The notes: a model not told the origin generated them from the sequence alone. 64,000 bases of DNA from Serratia bockelmannii (GCF_008011855.1 NZ_VOUX01000001.1:310001-374000); one strand, 5' to 3'. Positions 12,301 through 22,231 are shown, counted from the first letter of the stretch. Translations and numbers: made by a program.

Positions 12301-13413
12301 ATGAACGCAAAATCCCCTGAGCAGACCAACCCCGAAGTTCTGCGCGCCCTGGTGACCGGTGTACTGGCCGCCTTTGAACACCCGACGTTGAAAAACAACC
12401 TGACCGCATTGAAGGCTATCCATCACTGCGCGTTGCTGGACGATGTGCTGCATATCGAACTGACGATGCCGTTTGCCTGGCTGAGCGGCTTTGAAGCGCT
12501 GCAGGCAAGCGTTGGCCCCGAGCTGCTGCGCGTGACCGGCGCCAGCGCCATCGATTGGAAGCTGAAACACGATATCACGACGCTGAAGCGTGCCAACGGC
12601 CAGGCCGGTATCAAAGGCGTGCGCAATATCATCGCCGTCAGCTCCGGTAAAGGCGGGGTGGGGAAATCCACCACCGCCGTCAACCTGGCGCTGGCGCTGG
12701 TCGCCGAAGGGGCCAAGGTCGGCATTCTGGACGCCGACATATACGGCCCGTCGATCCCCAATATGCTGGGCACCGAACACGAGCGGCCGACTTCGCCGGA
12801 CGGTCAACATATGGCACCAATCATGGCGCACGGCCTGGCGACCAACTCTATTGGCTATCTGGTGACCGACGACAATGCTATGGTGTGGCGCGGACCGATG
12901 GCCAGTAAGGCGCTGATGCAGCTGTTGCAGGATACGCTGTGGCCGGATCTGGATTATCTGGTGCTGGACATGCCGCCGGGTACCGGCGACATTCAGCTGA
13001 CGCTGTCGCAGAACATTCCGGTGACCGGCGCACTGGTGGTTACCACCCCGCAGGATATCGCTTTGCTGGATGCCGCCAAGGGCATCGTGATGTTCGAGAA
13101 AGTGCATGTGCCGGTGCTGGGCATCGTGGAGAACATGAGCGTGCATATCTGCAGCAACTGCGGTCACCATGAGCCGATTTTTGGCACCGGTGGCGCCGAG
13201 AAGCTGGTGCAGAAATACAACAGTCGTCTGCTGGGGCAGATGCCGTTGCATATTTCGCTGCGCGAAGATCTGGATCGCGGTACGCCGACGGTGATCAGCC
13301 GACCGGACAGCGAATTCGCCGACATGTATCGTCAATTGGCCGGCCGTGTGGCTGCGCAGATGTATTGGCAGGGCGAGGCGATCCCGACAGAGATTGCGTT
13401 CCGCGCGCTGTAA
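12301..13413 (+). CDS. mrp: Iron-sulfur cluster carrier ATPase Mrp/ApbC
   Basis: This P-loop ATPase of the ParA/MinD group carries [4Fe-4S] clusters to target proteins. The ATG at 12301 follows an AAGGAG site and gives 370 residues (E. coli 369); the longer open frame from 12133 overlaps the metG start and has no family character. The deviant Walker A SGKGGVGKST is at 115-124, GILDADIYGPS follows, and the cluster-binding Cys284-x-x-Cys287 lies in VHICSNCGHH. An N-terminal DUF59-like domain spans roughly residues 10-95. It is divergent from metG, with a terminator directly after it. Confidence 0.96.
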   Translation: MNAKSPEQTNPEVLRALVTGVLAAFEHPTLKNNLTALKAIHHCALLDDVLHIELTMPFAWLSGFEALQASVGPELLRVTGASAIDWKLKHDITTLKRANGQAGIKGVRNIIAVSSGKGGVGKSTTAVNLALALVAEGAKVGILDADIYGPSIPNMLGTEHERPTSPDGQHMAPIMAHGLATNSIGYLVTDDNAMVWRGPMASKALMQLLQDTLWPDLDYLVLDMPPGTGDIQLTLSQNIPVTGALVVTTPQDIALLDAAKGIVMFEKVHVPVLGIVENMSVHICSNCGHHEPIFGTGGAEKLVQKYNSRLLGQMPLHISLREDLDRGTPTVISRPDSEFADMYRQLAGRVAAQMYWQGEAIPTEIAFRAL

Positions 13414-13435
13414 TCAGCCTATCGCAATGCAAGAA

Positions 13436-13460
13436 CCCGGCTTAAACGCCGGGTTTTTTT
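13436..13460 (+). terminator. Terminator downstream of mrp
   Basis: CCCGGC and GCCGGG pair around a six-base loop and lead into TTTTTTT. It abuts the stop of the convergent PAP2 gene, whose own transcript also reads through the stem. Confidence 0.85.
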
Positions 13461-14088
13461 ATAGGATGCGGGCAGGGTTGTGCAAATCTGCCCGGGTATA
13501 AGGACGTTCGATCTGTGCCAGCGTTTTGGCGATATGCTCCAGCAATCCCTGGGTGGGAGCCGGCTGCCGCTGTCCCATCAGCGCCAATGGCAAGGCCAGC
13601 GCGATGGCGAAGTGCGGCCAAGAGAGATGCGGGCGCGTTTTGCTCCGCTGCAACCACAGGAACAGTGCGCTGGCCAGGTAGCCTAAAATCAGCCCGCTGA
13701 TCACCTCAGATACCGAGTGCACGCGAATTTCCAGCCGCGAAACGCCGATGGCGAAAGGTAATATCCACCCGGTCAGTAAAGCGATGCTACGTATGGGGTG
13801 GGAAAAGCGACCGGTCAACGTCCAAAGCAATGGCGGCCAGATGCTTGCCGCGAGGGCTGAATGGCCGCTGAATCCGGTGAAGTCATAACTTGCGCTACCA
13901 ATGCCCCAGCCCATAAAGGCCAGTTTGGACAGGCAGACCAGCCCGCCGGTGAAACCGAAGATCAGCGCCCATTGCCAGCCTGCCGCGCGAGTGGCGGGAG
14001 ACGCGATCAGCAACAAAAACAGAATCAGCGCGCAGGGCAGCAGCAGCATGCTGTCGCCGAAAAAAGTCAGAAAATACCAATCCAGCAC
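13459..14088 (-). CDS. PAP2-family membrane phosphatase
   Basis: A 209-residue membrane protein of the type 2 phosphatidic acid phosphatase family. The second and third phosphatase motifs are readable: SGHSA (74-78) and SR (117-118) with His124 in SRLEIRVHSVSE, where Glu replaces the usual Asp. The first motif is degenerate, with Lys55 but no clear Arg-Pro. About six membrane segments are present. Relatives dephosphorylate lipid phosphates or undecaprenyl pyrophosphate; which applies here is not clear, and the weak first motif leaves activity open. The gene converges on mrp. Confidence 0.8.
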   Translation of the reverse strand: MLDWYFLTFFGDSMLLLPCALILFLLLIASPATRAAGWQWALIFGFTGGLVCLSKLAFMGWGIGSASYDFTGFSGHSALAASIWPPLLWTLTGRFSHPIRSIALLTGWILPFAIGVSRLEIRVHSVSEVISGLILGYLASALFLWLQRSKTRPHLSWPHFAIALALPLALMGQRQPAPTQGLLEHIAKTLAQIERPYTRADLHNPARIL

Positions 14089-14318
14089 ATCAATCTCCGA
14101 TGAAAGGGGACGGGGAGCAAAAGTCAGCGCCGTGGAGTGTAACCCGTTACGGCGCGTTGCCCTAGGCGTGAGATTCTTAAAATGCCGCTTGCCCGTGGCG
14201 TGACAGCCCGAATTCGCCCGCCGTTGCGCAATATACAGTGGCGCAAACCCCGGCGACTCCCTATAATTGTCGCGTTTTAGTTCCCCCCTTCACACTATGA
14301 AATCAGGTCTTTAATTTT

Positions 14319-14960
14319 ATGACTGACAATCCGCATCAGTGCGTCATTATTGGTATAGCTGGCGCATCTGCCTCCGGAAAAAGCCTTATCGCCAGCACGT
14401 TGTACCGCGAACTCCGCGAGCAGGTCGGCGATGAGCACATCGGCGTTATTCCAGAAGACAGTTACTATAAAGACCAGACTCACCTGACCATGGAAGAACG
14501 GGTCAAAACCAACTACGACCACCCGAGCGCCATGGATCACAACCTGCTGTTCCAGCATCTGCAGATGCTGAAGGCCGGTAAGGCGATCGAGCTGCCGCTG
14601 TACAGCTACACCGAACACACGCGCAAGAAAGAAACTGTCCACCTGGAACCTAAAAAAGTCATTATTCTGGAAGGGATCTTGCTGCTGACGGATATCCGCC
14701 TGCGCCAGGAAATGAACTTCTCGATCTTTGTCGACACGCCATTGGATATCTGCCTGATGCGCCGCATGAAGCGCGACGTCAACGAGCGCGGCCGCTCGAT
14801 GGATTCGGTGATGGCGCAATACCAGAAGACCGTGCGCCCGATGTTCCTGCAATTTATCGAACCTTCCAAACAATACGCCGATATCATCGTCCCGCGCGGT
14901 GGCAAAAACCGCATCGCGATCGATATTCTGAAAGCCAAAATCAGCCAATTCTTTGAATAA
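14319..14960 (+). CDS. udk: Uridine kinase
   Basis: It phosphorylates uridine and cytidine to the monophosphates in pyrimidine salvage. The 213 residues match E. coli Udk. Walker A is GASASGKS (15-22); [25 protein letters not shown] and [20 protein letters not shown] are family stretches. A TATAAT hexamer at 14262-14267 is a candidate -10 box, without a good -35. Ten-base-stem hairpin after the stop. It is followed by dcd on the same strand, as in other enterics. Confidence 0.96.
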   Translation: MTDNPHQCVIIGIAGASASGKSLIASTLYRELREQVGDEHIGVIPEDSYYKDQTHLTMEERVKTNYDHPSAMDHNLLFQHLQMLKAGKAIELPLYSYTEHTRKKETVHLEPKKVIILEGILLLTDIRLRQEMNFSIFVDTPLDICLMRRMKRDVNERGRSMDSVMAQYQKTVRPMFLQFIEPSKQYADIIVPRGGKNRIAIDILKAKISQFFE

Positions 14961-14971
14961 TGCCCCTTAAT

Positions 14972-14995
14972 GGCCGGAAATGTGCATTTCCGGCC
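14972..14995 (+). terminator. Stem-loop between udk and dcd
   Basis: GGCCGGAAAT and ATTTCCGGCC form a perfect ten-base stem with a GTGC loop 11 bases past the udk stop. There is no U tract after it, so it may slow transcription or protect the mRNA end rather than terminate. Confidence 0.5.
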
Positions 14996-15085
14996 GGCGG
15001 CCAACTATTTGCACCCCGGCGTAGACCTTTCGCCCGTTGTGTGGCAATTTTTGTTTAGTTATGCGTTTTGATGGAGAAGAGAGAC

Positions 15086-15667
15086 ATGAGACTGTGTGAC
15101 CGCGATATAGAAGCCTGGCTGGATAGCGAGAAACTGGTGATTTCCCCGCGCCCGCCGCTCGAACGCATCAACGGGGCCACAGTAGATGTCCGCTTGGGCA
15201 ATCAGTTCCGCGTGTTCAGTGGCCATACCGCGCCTTTTATCGATCTTAGCGGACCGAAAGACGAAGTCAGCGCCGCGTTGGATCGCGTGATGAGCGACGA
15301 GATTGTCCTGCCGGAAGGCGAGGCGTTCTTCCTTCATCCCGGCGAGCTGGCCCTGGCGGTGACGTTCGAATCCGTGACGTTGCCGGACGATCTCGTGGGG
15401 TGGCTCGACGGCCGTTCTTCTCTGGCGCGCCTGGGGCTGATGGTACACGTCACTGCGCACCGTATCGATCCGGGCTGGCATGGGCGCATCGTGCTGGAGT
15501 TTTACAACTCCGGCAAGCTGCCGCTGGCGCTGCGGCCGGGGATGCTGATTGGCGCCTTGAGCTTTGAGCCGTTGTCCGGCCCGGCGGCCCGGCCTTATAA
15601 CAGCCGGCAGGACGCAAAATATCGCGATCAGCAGGGCGCAGTAGCCAGTCGAATCGACAAGGACTAA
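15086..15667 (+). CDS. dcd: dCTP deaminase
   Basis: It deaminates dCTP to dUTP, feeding dTMP synthesis. The ATG at 15086, preceded by GGAGAAGAGAG, gives 193 residues as in E. coli; an in-frame ATG six codons earlier sits inside the ribosome-binding site. The conserved [22 protein letters not shown] segment with the catalytic Glu in VLEFYNSG is present, as is the C-terminal [16 protein letters not shown] that closes over the substrate. It lies between udk and asmA in the usual order. Confidence 0.95.
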   Translation: MRLCDRDIEAWLDSEKLVISPRPPLERINGATVDVRLGNQFRVFSGHTAPFIDLSGPKDEVSAALDRVMSDEIVLPEGEAFFLHPGELALAVTFESVTLPDDLVGWLDGRSSLARLGLMVHVTAHRIDPGWHGRIVLEFYNSGKLPLALRPGMLIGALSFEPLSGPAARPYNSRQDAKYRDQQGAVASRIDKD

Positions 15668-15711
15668 CGGCGCGGGATGCACCGTCGGTGTGGCGCTGAC
15701 AAGAGGGTGGC

Positions 15712-17544
15712 ATGAGAAGATTACTGACGACATTGGCGATTTTATTGGTGGTCGTGGTGGCGGGGATGTCCGCGCTGGTACTGCTGGTCAATCCGAATGA
15801 TTTTCGCGGTTACATGGTCAAAAAGGTCGAACAGAAGAGCGGCTACCAACTGACGCTCGAAGGCGACCTACGTTGGCATATCTGGCCACAGCTCAGCATT
15901 CTGGCCGGGCGCATGACGCTGACCGCGCCGGGTGCCAAGGCGCCGGTAGTGAGCGCGGAAAACATGCGCCTCGATGTCAAACTATTGCCTCTATTGTCGC
16001 ATCAGCTGTTTGTTAAACAGGTGATGCTGAAAAATGCCGTCATTCGCCTCACGCCCGACAGTGAAGAGCACTCTCAGGTGGACGCCCCGATCGCACCCGC
16101 CGGTAGCGGTACTGACGCGGCAGACGCGGCCTGGAAGTTCGATATCGACAACCTACGGGTCGTGGACAGCCTGCTGGTTTGGCAGCGCGCCGACAACGAG
16201 CAAATCAATGTCCGGGATATCAATCTCACTCTGCAACAAACGGAGAAACGGCAGGCGCAGCTGGAACTTTCCAGTCGGGTTAACCGCGATCAGCGTGACC
16301 TGACCTTCAGCATGGCGGCCGATGTCGATCTACAGCAGTTCCCACGCCAGATCGGCGCCAAAGTGACTCAGTTCAATTACCAACTGGTGGGCGCGGATAT
16401 TCTTAATGGCGGTATTCAGGGAGAGGGCAATGCACAGGTGGTCTATCAGCAGACGCCAGCGCAGATTGCCATCAGCCAACTGAACGTCAGTGCCAATAAC
16501 AGCCAATTGGCCGGCGATATCAGCGCCAGCCTCGGGACGGTGCCTGGCTATGTGGTGAATCTGAATTCGGCTAATCTCGATCTCGACGCGCTTTCCGGTT
16601 GGAAATCTAGCACTAATACCGCCGAGCAGTCCGCCGTGACCGCCGCGCCGGTGATCGCCAGCCAGGTTGACGATCGGCAGCAGAACCTGGAAGCGCTGCG
16701 CAATTTCAATGCACAGTTGAATCTGCAGGCGGCGCAGTTGACCTACCGCGGTATGAACGTTACCCAGTTAGCCGTCGCGGCGGATAATCAACGCGGCCTA
16801 CTGACGCTGCATAAACTTGTCGGGCAATTGGCCGGCGGTGATTTCTCCTTGCCGGGCTCGCTGGACGCGCGCGGTAATAAACCGGTGATCAGCGTGCAGC
16901 CGACGTTGAACCAGGTTGAACTCGGCACGGTGCTCAAAGCCTTCGACATGCCGCAGATGCTGACCGGCAAATTCAGCATGAAAGGGGATCTGACCGGCGA
17001 TCGTCTTTCTTCACAGTCATTTGAGCACCGCTGGCGCGGTACGGCGCAGCTGGCGATGCAGGATGCGCAGTTGCACGGCCTGAACATTCAGCAACTGATC
17101 CAACAGGCGGTGGCGCGCAACGATAACAGCGTGCGCGGGCAAGACAGCTATCAGCGCTATACCGAGGTCAAAAGCGTCTCTGCGCAGGCCAGCCTGAATC
17201 AAGGCACGGTCAAGCTCAGCGGTCTGACGGCGGATTCTCCTTTGCTGGCGCTGACCGGCGCCGGCAGCATCGATATGCCGGGCAAGCAGTGCGATATGGC
17301 GCTTAACGTGCGCGTCACCGGCGGATGGCAAGGGCGCGGCGAGCTGATCGAACAACTGCAAAAAACGCCGATTCCGCTGCGGGTTTACGGGCCTTGGCAA
17401 CAGCTGAATTATCAACTGCAAGTCGATAAAGTGCTGCGAAAAACGCTGCAGGATCGGGCCAAGGATGCGTTGAACAAGTGGGCTGAAAAGAACAAGGATT
17501 CGCGCGAAGGCCAGGATCTGAAGAAGCTGCTCGACAAACTGTAA
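15712..17544 (+). CDS. asmA: AsmA, outer-membrane assembly/lipid transport-related protein
   Basis: AsmA is an inner-membrane-anchored, mostly periplasmic protein of the AsmA/TamB/YhdP group, first found as a suppressor of outer-membrane protein assembly mutants and now thought to help lipid passage to the outer membrane. Length is 610 residues (617 in E. coli). An N-terminal membrane segment (about residues 3-25) precedes the AsmA domain, and the C-terminal AsmA_2 region holds GKFSMKGDLTGDRLS and SVRGQDSYQRYTEVKSV. The tail is Lys-rich. It follows dcd by 44 bases and is probably co-transcribed with it. Confidence 0.94.
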   Translation: MRRLLTTLAILLVVVVAGMSALVLLVNPNDFRGYMVKKVEQKSGYQLTLEGDLRWHIWPQLSILAGRMTLTAPGAKAPVVSAENMRLDVKLLPLLSHQLFVKQVMLKNAVIRLTPDSEEHSQVDAPIAPAGSGTDAADAAWKFDIDNLRVVDSLLVWQRADNEQINVRDINLTLQQTEKRQAQLELSSRVNRDQRDLTFSMAADVDLQQFPRQIGAKVTQFNYQLVGADILNGGIQGEGNAQVVYQQTPAQIAISQLNVSANNSQLAGDISASLGTVPGYVVNLNSANLDLDALSGWKSSTNTAEQSAVTAAPVIASQVDDRQQNLEALRNFNAQLNLQAAQLTYRGMNVTQLAVAADNQRGLLTLHKLVGQLAGGDFSLPGSLDARGNKPVISVQPTLNQVELGTVLKAFDMPQMLTGKFSMKGDLTGDRLSSQSFEHRWRGTAQLAMQDAQLHGLNIQQLIQQAVARNDNSVRGQDSYQRYTEVKSVSAQASLNQGTVKLSGLTADSPLLALTGAGSIDMPGKQCDMALNVRVTGGWQGRGELIEQLQKTPIPLRVYGPWQQLNYQLQVDKVLRKTLQDRAKDALNKWAEKNKDSREGQDLKKLLDKL

Positions 17545-17551
17545 TCCCTAC

Positions 17552-17578
17552 GACGCGGGCCACATTGTGGCCCGCGTC
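17552..17578 (+). terminator. Strong hairpin after asmA
   Basis: GACGCGGGCCAC and GTGGCCCGCGTC form a perfect 12-base stem around a three-base loop, eight bases past the asmA stop. It lacks a U run, so it may stop transcription weakly or stabilise the 3' end. Confidence 0.55.
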
Positions 17579-17716
17579 AATATCGAGATTCCCGCGGTAA
17601 TTTCTCTCCGTTACCTTGATGAAGGTCATGAAGGCTCGCGCGCAGTTTGTGCAGAGTAAGGGCTGTTCTGCTATGACTATGCGCCTGAGCGCGAAAACAT
17701 GACGAGTTGAGGAAAC

Positions 17717-19069
17717 ATGATAGAGCTTCTTATTGGCGCCGCAGTCGCGGCGGGCGTGGGCCGTTACATCATCAAGGGATATTCCGCTACCGGCGTTTTG
17801 TTGGTGGGGGGGCTGCTGCTGCTCGGCATCAGTGCCCTGATGGGGAAAACGCTGTTGCCGTCCGGCGCCACCTCAACCGGCTGGCGCGCGACCGACATGA
17901 TCGAATACGTCAAGATTTTGCTGATGAGCCGTGGCGGCGATCTGGGCATGATGATCATGATGCTGTGCGGCTTTGCCGCGTACATGACGCATATCGGCGC
18001 TAACGACGTGGTGGTCAAGCTGGCCTCGCGCCCGTTGCAGATGATCAACTCGCCTTATCTGCTGATGGTGGCGGCCTATTTTGTCGCTTGCCTGATGTCA
18101 TTGGCGGTCTCTTCCGCCACCGGCCTCGGCGTATTGCTGATGGCGACGCTGTTCCCATTGATGGTGAACGTCGGCATTAGCCGCGGGGCGGCGGCGGCCA
18201 TTTGTGCTTCGCCGGCGGCGATTATTCTGGCACCGACCTCCGGTGACGTGGTGCTGGCAGCCAAGGCGGCGGAGATGCCGCTGGTGGACTTTGCATTCAA
18301 AACCACGCTGCCTATCTCGATTGCCGCCATCGTCTGTATGGCCGTGGCGCACTTTTTCTGGCAGCGCTACCTCGACAAAAAGAACAATGAACAGCATCAC
18401 ATCATGGACGTCAGCGAAATCAAAACGCATGCGCCGGGGTTCTACGCGATATTGCCGTTTACGCCGATCCTTGGCGTGCTGATCTTCGACGGAAAATGGG
18501 GGCCGGAGCTGCACATCATTACCGTGCTGGTAGGGTGCATGCTGCTGGCGGCCGTGATCGAGTTTGCGCGCAGCTTCAGCGCCAAACAAGTGTTCAGCGG
18601 CCTGGAGGTAGCCTATCGCGGCATGGCGGATGCTTTTGCCAGCGTGGTGATGTTGCTGGTGGCCGCGGGTGTCTTCGCGCAGGGGCTGAGCACCGTCGGC
18701 TTTATCAGCGGGCTGATTGGCCTTGCGCAGTCGTTTGGCACCGGCGGTTTGATCATGATGCTGGTGCTGGTGGTGATCACCATGCTGGCGGCCATGACCA
18801 CCGGTTCCGGCAATGCGCCGTTCTATGCGTTTGTCGAACTGATCCCGAAACTGGCGGCGCAGATGGGCGTGAATCCGGCCTATCTGGTGATCCCGATGCT
18901 GCAGGCGTCTAACCTCGGCCGCACGCTGTCACCGGTCTCCGGTGTGGTGGTAGCGGTTTCCGGCATGGCGAAAATCTCGCCGTTCGACGTGGTAAAACGC
19001 ACGTCGGTGCCAGTGATTGTCGGGCTGGTGGTGGTGATCGTGGCGACGGAGCTGCTGGTTCCCCAGTAA
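17717..19069 (+). CDS. dcuC: Anaerobic C4-dicarboxylate transporter DcuC
   Basis: An inner-membrane C4-dicarboxylate carrier, associated in E. coli with succinate efflux during fermentation. The 450 residues are nearly continuous hydrophobic segments; ARYIIKGYSATGVL-like RYIIKGYSATGVL, SRGGDLGMMIMMLCGFAAY and ASNLGRTLSPVSGVVVAVSG match DcuC closely. The start ATG at 17717 follows GAGGAAAC. In E. coli dcuC is elsewhere on the chromosome, so its place between asmA and yegH is a local rearrangement. It is flanked by hairpins on both sides and is probably a single-gene unit. Confidence 0.9.
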   Translation: MIELLIGAAVAAGVGRYIIKGYSATGVLLVGGLLLLGISALMGKTLLPSGATSTGWRATDMIEYVKILLMSRGGDLGMMIMMLCGFAAYMTHIGANDVVVKLASRPLQMINSPYLLMVAAYFVACLMSLAVSSATGLGVLLMATLFPLMVNVGISRGAAAAICASPAAIILAPTSGDVVLAAKAAEMPLVDFAFKTTLPISIAAIVCMAVAHFFWQRYLDKKNNEQHHIMDVSEIKTHAPGFYAILPFTPILGVLIFDGKWGPELHIITVLVGCMLLAAVIEFARSFSAKQVFSGLEVAYRGMADAFASVVMLLVAAGVFAQGLSTVGFISGLIGLAQSFGTGGLIMMLVLVVITMLAAMTTGSGNAPFYAFVELIPKLAAQMGVNPAYLVIPMLQASNLGRTLSPVSGVVVAVSGMAKISPFDVVKRTSVPVIVGLVVVIVATELLVPQ

Positions 19070-19097
19070 AAGAAAGGCCGGGGGATGCCCGGCCTCA
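19070..19097 (-). terminator. Terminator shared by dcuC and yegH
   Basis: AGGCCGGG and CCCGGCCT (19075-19095) pair around a five-base loop. The T-rich side (TTTCTTTT) lies on the minus strand, so it mainly ends yegH transcription; it may also block read-through from dcuC. Confidence 0.7.
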
Positions 19098-19100
19098 ATG

Positions 19101-20684
19101 TTAAACCTCGTAGTCCTCCGGTGGAGGCGGCGGGGTGATCTTCACCTTCAGGATACGGTGGCTGTTGACCTCCAACGGTTCGAACAGGTAGTCACCGATT
19201 CTGATTTGCTCGCCTTCTTGCGGCACACGCTGGCTGTGCTCCATCAGCAGCCCCGCCAGCGTGTGGTATTCGCGCTTTTCTTCCAGCGGCATCGGCAGGT
19301 ACAGCACCAGATCTTCCAGCGGCATATAGCCGTTGGCGATCCAGCTGCCGTCCTCGTTTTGCTGAATGTCGTGGCGTGCGTCCACCTCTTCGCCGGCCTC
19401 CGGCAGGTTACCGGCGATGGTTTCCATCACGTCCGTCAGGGTGACGATGCCTTCGACGGAGCCGAACTCATCAACCACAAAGGCAAAGTGCGTCTGCGCC
19501 TGACGGAATTGTTCCAGGGCGCTTAACAGCGTGAGCTGCTCCGGGAAGATCAGCGGTTGGCGTATCAGCGCGCGCAGATCCAGCGGCGCCTGCGCCAATT
19601 GCTGTTTGAGGACGTCGATAGTATGGATAACGCCCAGCGGTTCGTCGCTGGCGCTGCTTTCCACCACCACGATGCGCGTATGCTGATTACGTTCCAGCAA
19701 CTGCGTCAGCTTCTCCTGCGGATCGTTCAGTTCAAGGTATTCGACGTCGTGACGCGAAGTCATAATGCTGCTGACCGTGCGCTGCGCCATGCCGAGTACG
19801 CGTTCGATCATGCGCCGTTCCTGCTGATTGAAGATCTCGCCGCTTTCGCTGTCGCTATCGGCCAGCAGGTTGGCGGAGTGGCTGTCGACCTCTGCTTCTT
19901 CATGTTTGCCGCTCAGCATACGCAACACCGCCTCGGCGGTGCGTTCGCGCAGTGGCCGCACCTTTGACAGGAAGCGACGGCGGTTGAACTGCGCCAGCTG
20001 GTTCAGCGCCTCGATCATTACCGAGAAGCCGATCGCTGCGTAGAGGTAGCCTTTCGGAATATGATAGCCGAAGCCCTCCGCCACCAGGCTAAAGCCAATC
20101 ATCAGCAGGAAGCTCAGGCACAGGATAACGATAGTCGGGTGAGCGTTGACGAAGCGCGTCAACGGCTTGCTGGCCAGCAGCATCAGGCCGATGGCGATGC
20201 AGACCGCGATCATCATCACCGCCAGATGATCGACCATGCCGACCGCGGTGATCACCGAGTCGAGCGAGAAGACGGCGTCCAGCACCACGATCTGCGCCAC
20301 GACCGGCCAGAAACGTGCGCCTTTGCGCGCGCCATGCTGCTCTTCATCCTTGCCTTCCAGCCGCTCATTGAGCTCCATGGTGGCCTTGAACAGCAGGAAT
20401 ATCCCGCCGACCAGCATGATCAGATCGCGGCCGCTGAAGGGGTGCTCCGCGACGATGAACATCGGTTTGGTCAGCGTCGCCAGCCACGAGATGGAGGCGA
20501 GCAGAGCCAGACGCATGACCAGCGCCAGCAACAGACCGACGACACGGGCCTTATCTCGTTGTTGTTTCGGTAGTTTGTCCGCCAGAATGGCGATGAAGAC
20601 AAGGTTGTCTATACCCAGCACGATTTCCAGCACGACCAAAGTGGCCAGGCCGGCCCAAATTGTTGGATCAGCGATCCATTCCAT
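19101..20684 (-). CDS. yegH: TerC-CBS-CorC-family membrane protein YegH
   Basis: A 527-residue protein with an N-terminal TerC-like membrane domain (about residues 1-240; GIDNLVF and [15 protein letters not shown] carry the paired acidic motifs), a central pair of CBS domains (about 300-425) and a C-terminal CorC/HlyC domain (about 440-527). Relatives are implicated in metal-ion export or resistance; no substrate is established for YegH. The length equals E. coli YegH, and its place between asmA and the wza-side of the polysaccharide locus is the conserved one. The start has an AGGTGAAA ribosome-binding site. It is transcribed away from the galU promoter region. Confidence 0.9.
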   Translation of the reverse strand: MEWIADPTIWAGLATLVVLEIVLGIDNLVFIAILADKLPKQQRDKARVVGLLLALVMRLALLASISWLATLTKPMFIVAEHPFSGRDLIMLVGGIFLLFKATMELNERLEGKDEEQHGARKGARFWPVVAQIVVLDAVFSLDSVITAVGMVDHLAVMMIAVCIAIGLMLLASKPLTRFVNAHPTIVILCLSFLLMIGFSLVAEGFGYHIPKGYLYAAIGFSVMIEALNQLAQFNRRRFLSKVRPLRERTAEAVLRMLSGKHEEAEVDSHSANLLADSDSESGEIFNQQERRMIERVLGMAQRTVSSIMTSRHDVEYLELNDPQEKLTQLLERNQHTRIVVVESSASDEPLGVIHTIDVLKQQLAQAPLDLRALIRQPLIFPEQLTLLSALEQFRQAQTHFAFVVDEFGSVEGIVTLTDVMETIAGNLPEAGEEVDARHDIQQNEDGSWIANGYMPLEDLVLYLPMPLEEKREYHTLAGLLMEHSQRVPQEGEQIRIGDYLFEPLEVNSHRILKVKITPPPPPEDYEV

Positions 20685-20933
20685 ACGCCCAATTTCACCT
20701 GTAAGTTCTACGGCTTATGCCGCACGGGAATGATGGGCGCTGAGGCGGCAAAATTCAACTTTAATCGGGAGGACGTGGATCAGCACAGGCGTATTACCGT
20801 AAACATCGATCGGCACCGAGTGGCCCAAGGAATCAAGGGCCGAGGGAGCAAATATCTGCCGGGATGCCATGCGCTCAGAAAAGAAACGTCTTATTAAATA
20901 TATTTAAATCAAAATATTAAAACAATTTTCTTC

Positions 20934-20947
20934 AACTATGATTCTTA
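20934..20947 (-). promoter_or_regulatory. RcsAB-box-like site 1
   Basis: On the minus strand it reads TAAGAATCATAGTT; the RcsAB consensus as I recall it is TAAGAATATTCCTA. The first seven bases are identical. Position upstream of JUMPstart is as in capsule loci. A resemblance only. Confidence 0.35.
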
Positions 20948-20964
20948 TCGGTATGTGGCATGAG

Positions 20965-20978
20965 TAGTCTTATTCTGA
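20965..20978 (-). promoter_or_regulatory. RcsAB-box-like site 2
   Basis: On the minus strand it reads TCAGAATAAGACTA, agreeing with the recalled consensus at about ten of fourteen positions. It lies 17 bases from site 1. Confidence 0.3.
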
Positions 20979-21027
20979 AAACGGCTGACTGGGGGGATCT
21001 AAGGCTTGTATCACTTAGGCATTAGTA

Positions 21028-21041
21028 TAAGAATCTTAGTC
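21028..21041 (+). promoter_or_regulatory. RcsAB-box-like site 3
   Basis: It reads TAAGAATCTTAGTC, sharing TAAGAAT and the central TT with the consensus. It is the closest of the three to the JUMPstart, about 150 bases upstream. Confidence 0.4.
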
Positions 21042-21190
21042 ATATAACGGCAGTAACTAGCATCGTTTGGTTATAAAGGCACCGATTTTTTTATTTTTTT
21101 GTGAACAGCATGACAGTTCAAACGAAGAATGAGTGCCGTTTTGCATAAAAATTACTGGCTCATACAATGACGTGGTTGGATGCGTCAATA

Positions 21191-21228
21191 CAGTACTTTG
21201 GTAGCTGCAAGCCAAGGGCGGTAGCGTG
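21191..21228 (+). promoter_or_regulatory. JUMPstart element with ops site (RfaH recruitment)
   Basis: The stretch starts CAGTACTTTGGTAGCTGC and ends with GGCGGTAGCGTG at 21217-21228, the ops core. In enterobacteria the ops sequence pauses RNA polymerase and recruits RfaH, which suppresses termination over long polysaccharide operons. It lies about 60 bases before the galU-like start, so galU-galF and probably the wza cluster beyond are the RfaH-dependent transcript. The match to the 39-base JUMPstart is good throughout. Confidence 0.9.
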
Positions 21229-21287
21229 CCTGATTGAATCCCCTTGTTCACGCTGCACAGGTGAGTGCAGCGCTACGATGAATTGGA

Positions 21288-22190
21288 ATGAAAATGCAAA
21301 CAAGACTTAAGGCAGTGATCCCCGTTGCGGGCTTGGGAACCCGTATGTTGCCAGCGACCAAGGCTATTCCTAAAGAAATGTTGCCCGTGGTCGATAAGCC
21401 CTTAATCCAGTACATTGTTGCTGAATGCGTCGCGGCGGGGATTAAAGATATCGTATTGGTCACGCATTCATCGAAAAACGCGATTGAAAACCATTTTGAC
21501 ACTTCTTTTGAGCTGGAGGCCATGCTCGAAGCGCGCGTAAAGCGTCAGCTCCTGAGTGAAGTGCAAAGTATTTGTCCGCCGGATGTTACCGTGATGCAGG
21601 TGCGTCAGGGACAGGCGAAAGGGTTGGGGCATGCGGTGCTTTGCGCCAAACCAATGGTGGGTGATTCTCCTTTCGTTGTGCTGTTACCCGATGTTTTATT
21701 GGATGATTCTACGGCGGATTTGCGTAAAGAAAATCTGGCTAAAATGATTCAACGTTTTGATGATACGGGTTATAGCCAAATCATGGTTGAACCGGTGCCG
21801 GAACAAGATGTGTCCAAATATGGTGTGGTAGATTGCGCAGGCGCGACGATAGCTGCTGGAGAAAGCGCACCGATGACGGCGGTGGTTGAGAAGCCGGCCC
21901 GTGAGGATGCACCTTCCAATTTAGCGGTTGTCGGCCGGTATGTACTTTCAGCAGAAATTTGGCCGCTGCTTGAAAAGACCGCTCCTGGCGCAGGCGACGA
22001 GATTCAACTGACCGACGCGATCGCGATGTTGATGAAAGAGCAAACGGTGGAAGCGTTCCATATGAGCGGTAAATCCCATGATTGCGGTGACAAGCTTGGT
22101 TATATGAAGGCGTTTGTGCAATATGGTCTGCGTCACGGTTCGGAAGGTGAGAATTTCAGCCACTGGTTGAAGCAGACGTTGGGAAAGTAA
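21288..22190 (+). CDS. galU: UTP-glucose-1-phosphate uridylyltransferase (GalU type)
   Basis: It makes UDP-glucose from UTP and glucose-1-phosphate. The 300-residue protein has the nucleotidyltransferase motif [19 protein letters not shown] and [12 protein letters not shown], both in the form of active GalU, together with [17 protein letters not shown] and [18 protein letters not shown]. The Thr in GTRML and the GDEI sequence separate it from the neighbouring GalF-type gene. It is the first gene after JUMPstart; galF follows after 41 bases. In many enterics galU lies elsewhere, so this may be the only copy or a locus-specific second one. Confidence 0.85.
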   Translation: MKMQTRLKAVIPVAGLGTRMLPATKAIPKEMLPVVDKPLIQYIVAECVAAGIKDIVLVTHSSKNAIENHFDTSFELEAMLEARVKRQLLSEVQSICPPDVTVMQVRQGQAKGLGHAVLCAKPMVGDSPFVVLLPDVLLDDSTADLRKENLAKMIQRFDDTGYSQIMVEPVPEQDVSKYGVVDCAGATIAAGESAPMTAVVEKPAREDAPSNLAVVGRYVLSAEIWPLLEKTAPGAGDEIQLTDAIAMLMKEQTVEAFHMSGKSHDCGDKLGYMKAFVQYGLRHGSEGENFSHWLKQTLGK

Positions 22191-22231
22191 CAGGTTGTCG
22201 CCACCGCGGCTGAGAGCGAACACGAGAATGA

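Larger units (their letters stand above)
20685..21287 (+). promoter_or_regulatory. 603-base regulatory region of the surface-polysaccharide locus
   Basis: This gene-free stretch separates the leftward yegH from the rightward galU-like gene. It becomes strongly AT-rich after about 20,890, holds three RcsAB-box-like sequences (listed separately) and ends in a JUMPstart/ops element. The layout matches promoter regions of enterobacterial capsule and O-antigen loci, where a distal Rcs-activated promoter precedes a long untranslated leader. I could not fix one convincing -35/-10 pair. Confidence 0.7.

Noticed and set aside
12274-13335. A 353-codon frame opposite mrp
   Set aside because: Composition is His/Gln/Arg-rich low complexity, with no ribosome-binding site and no motif; mrp on the other strand is complete.
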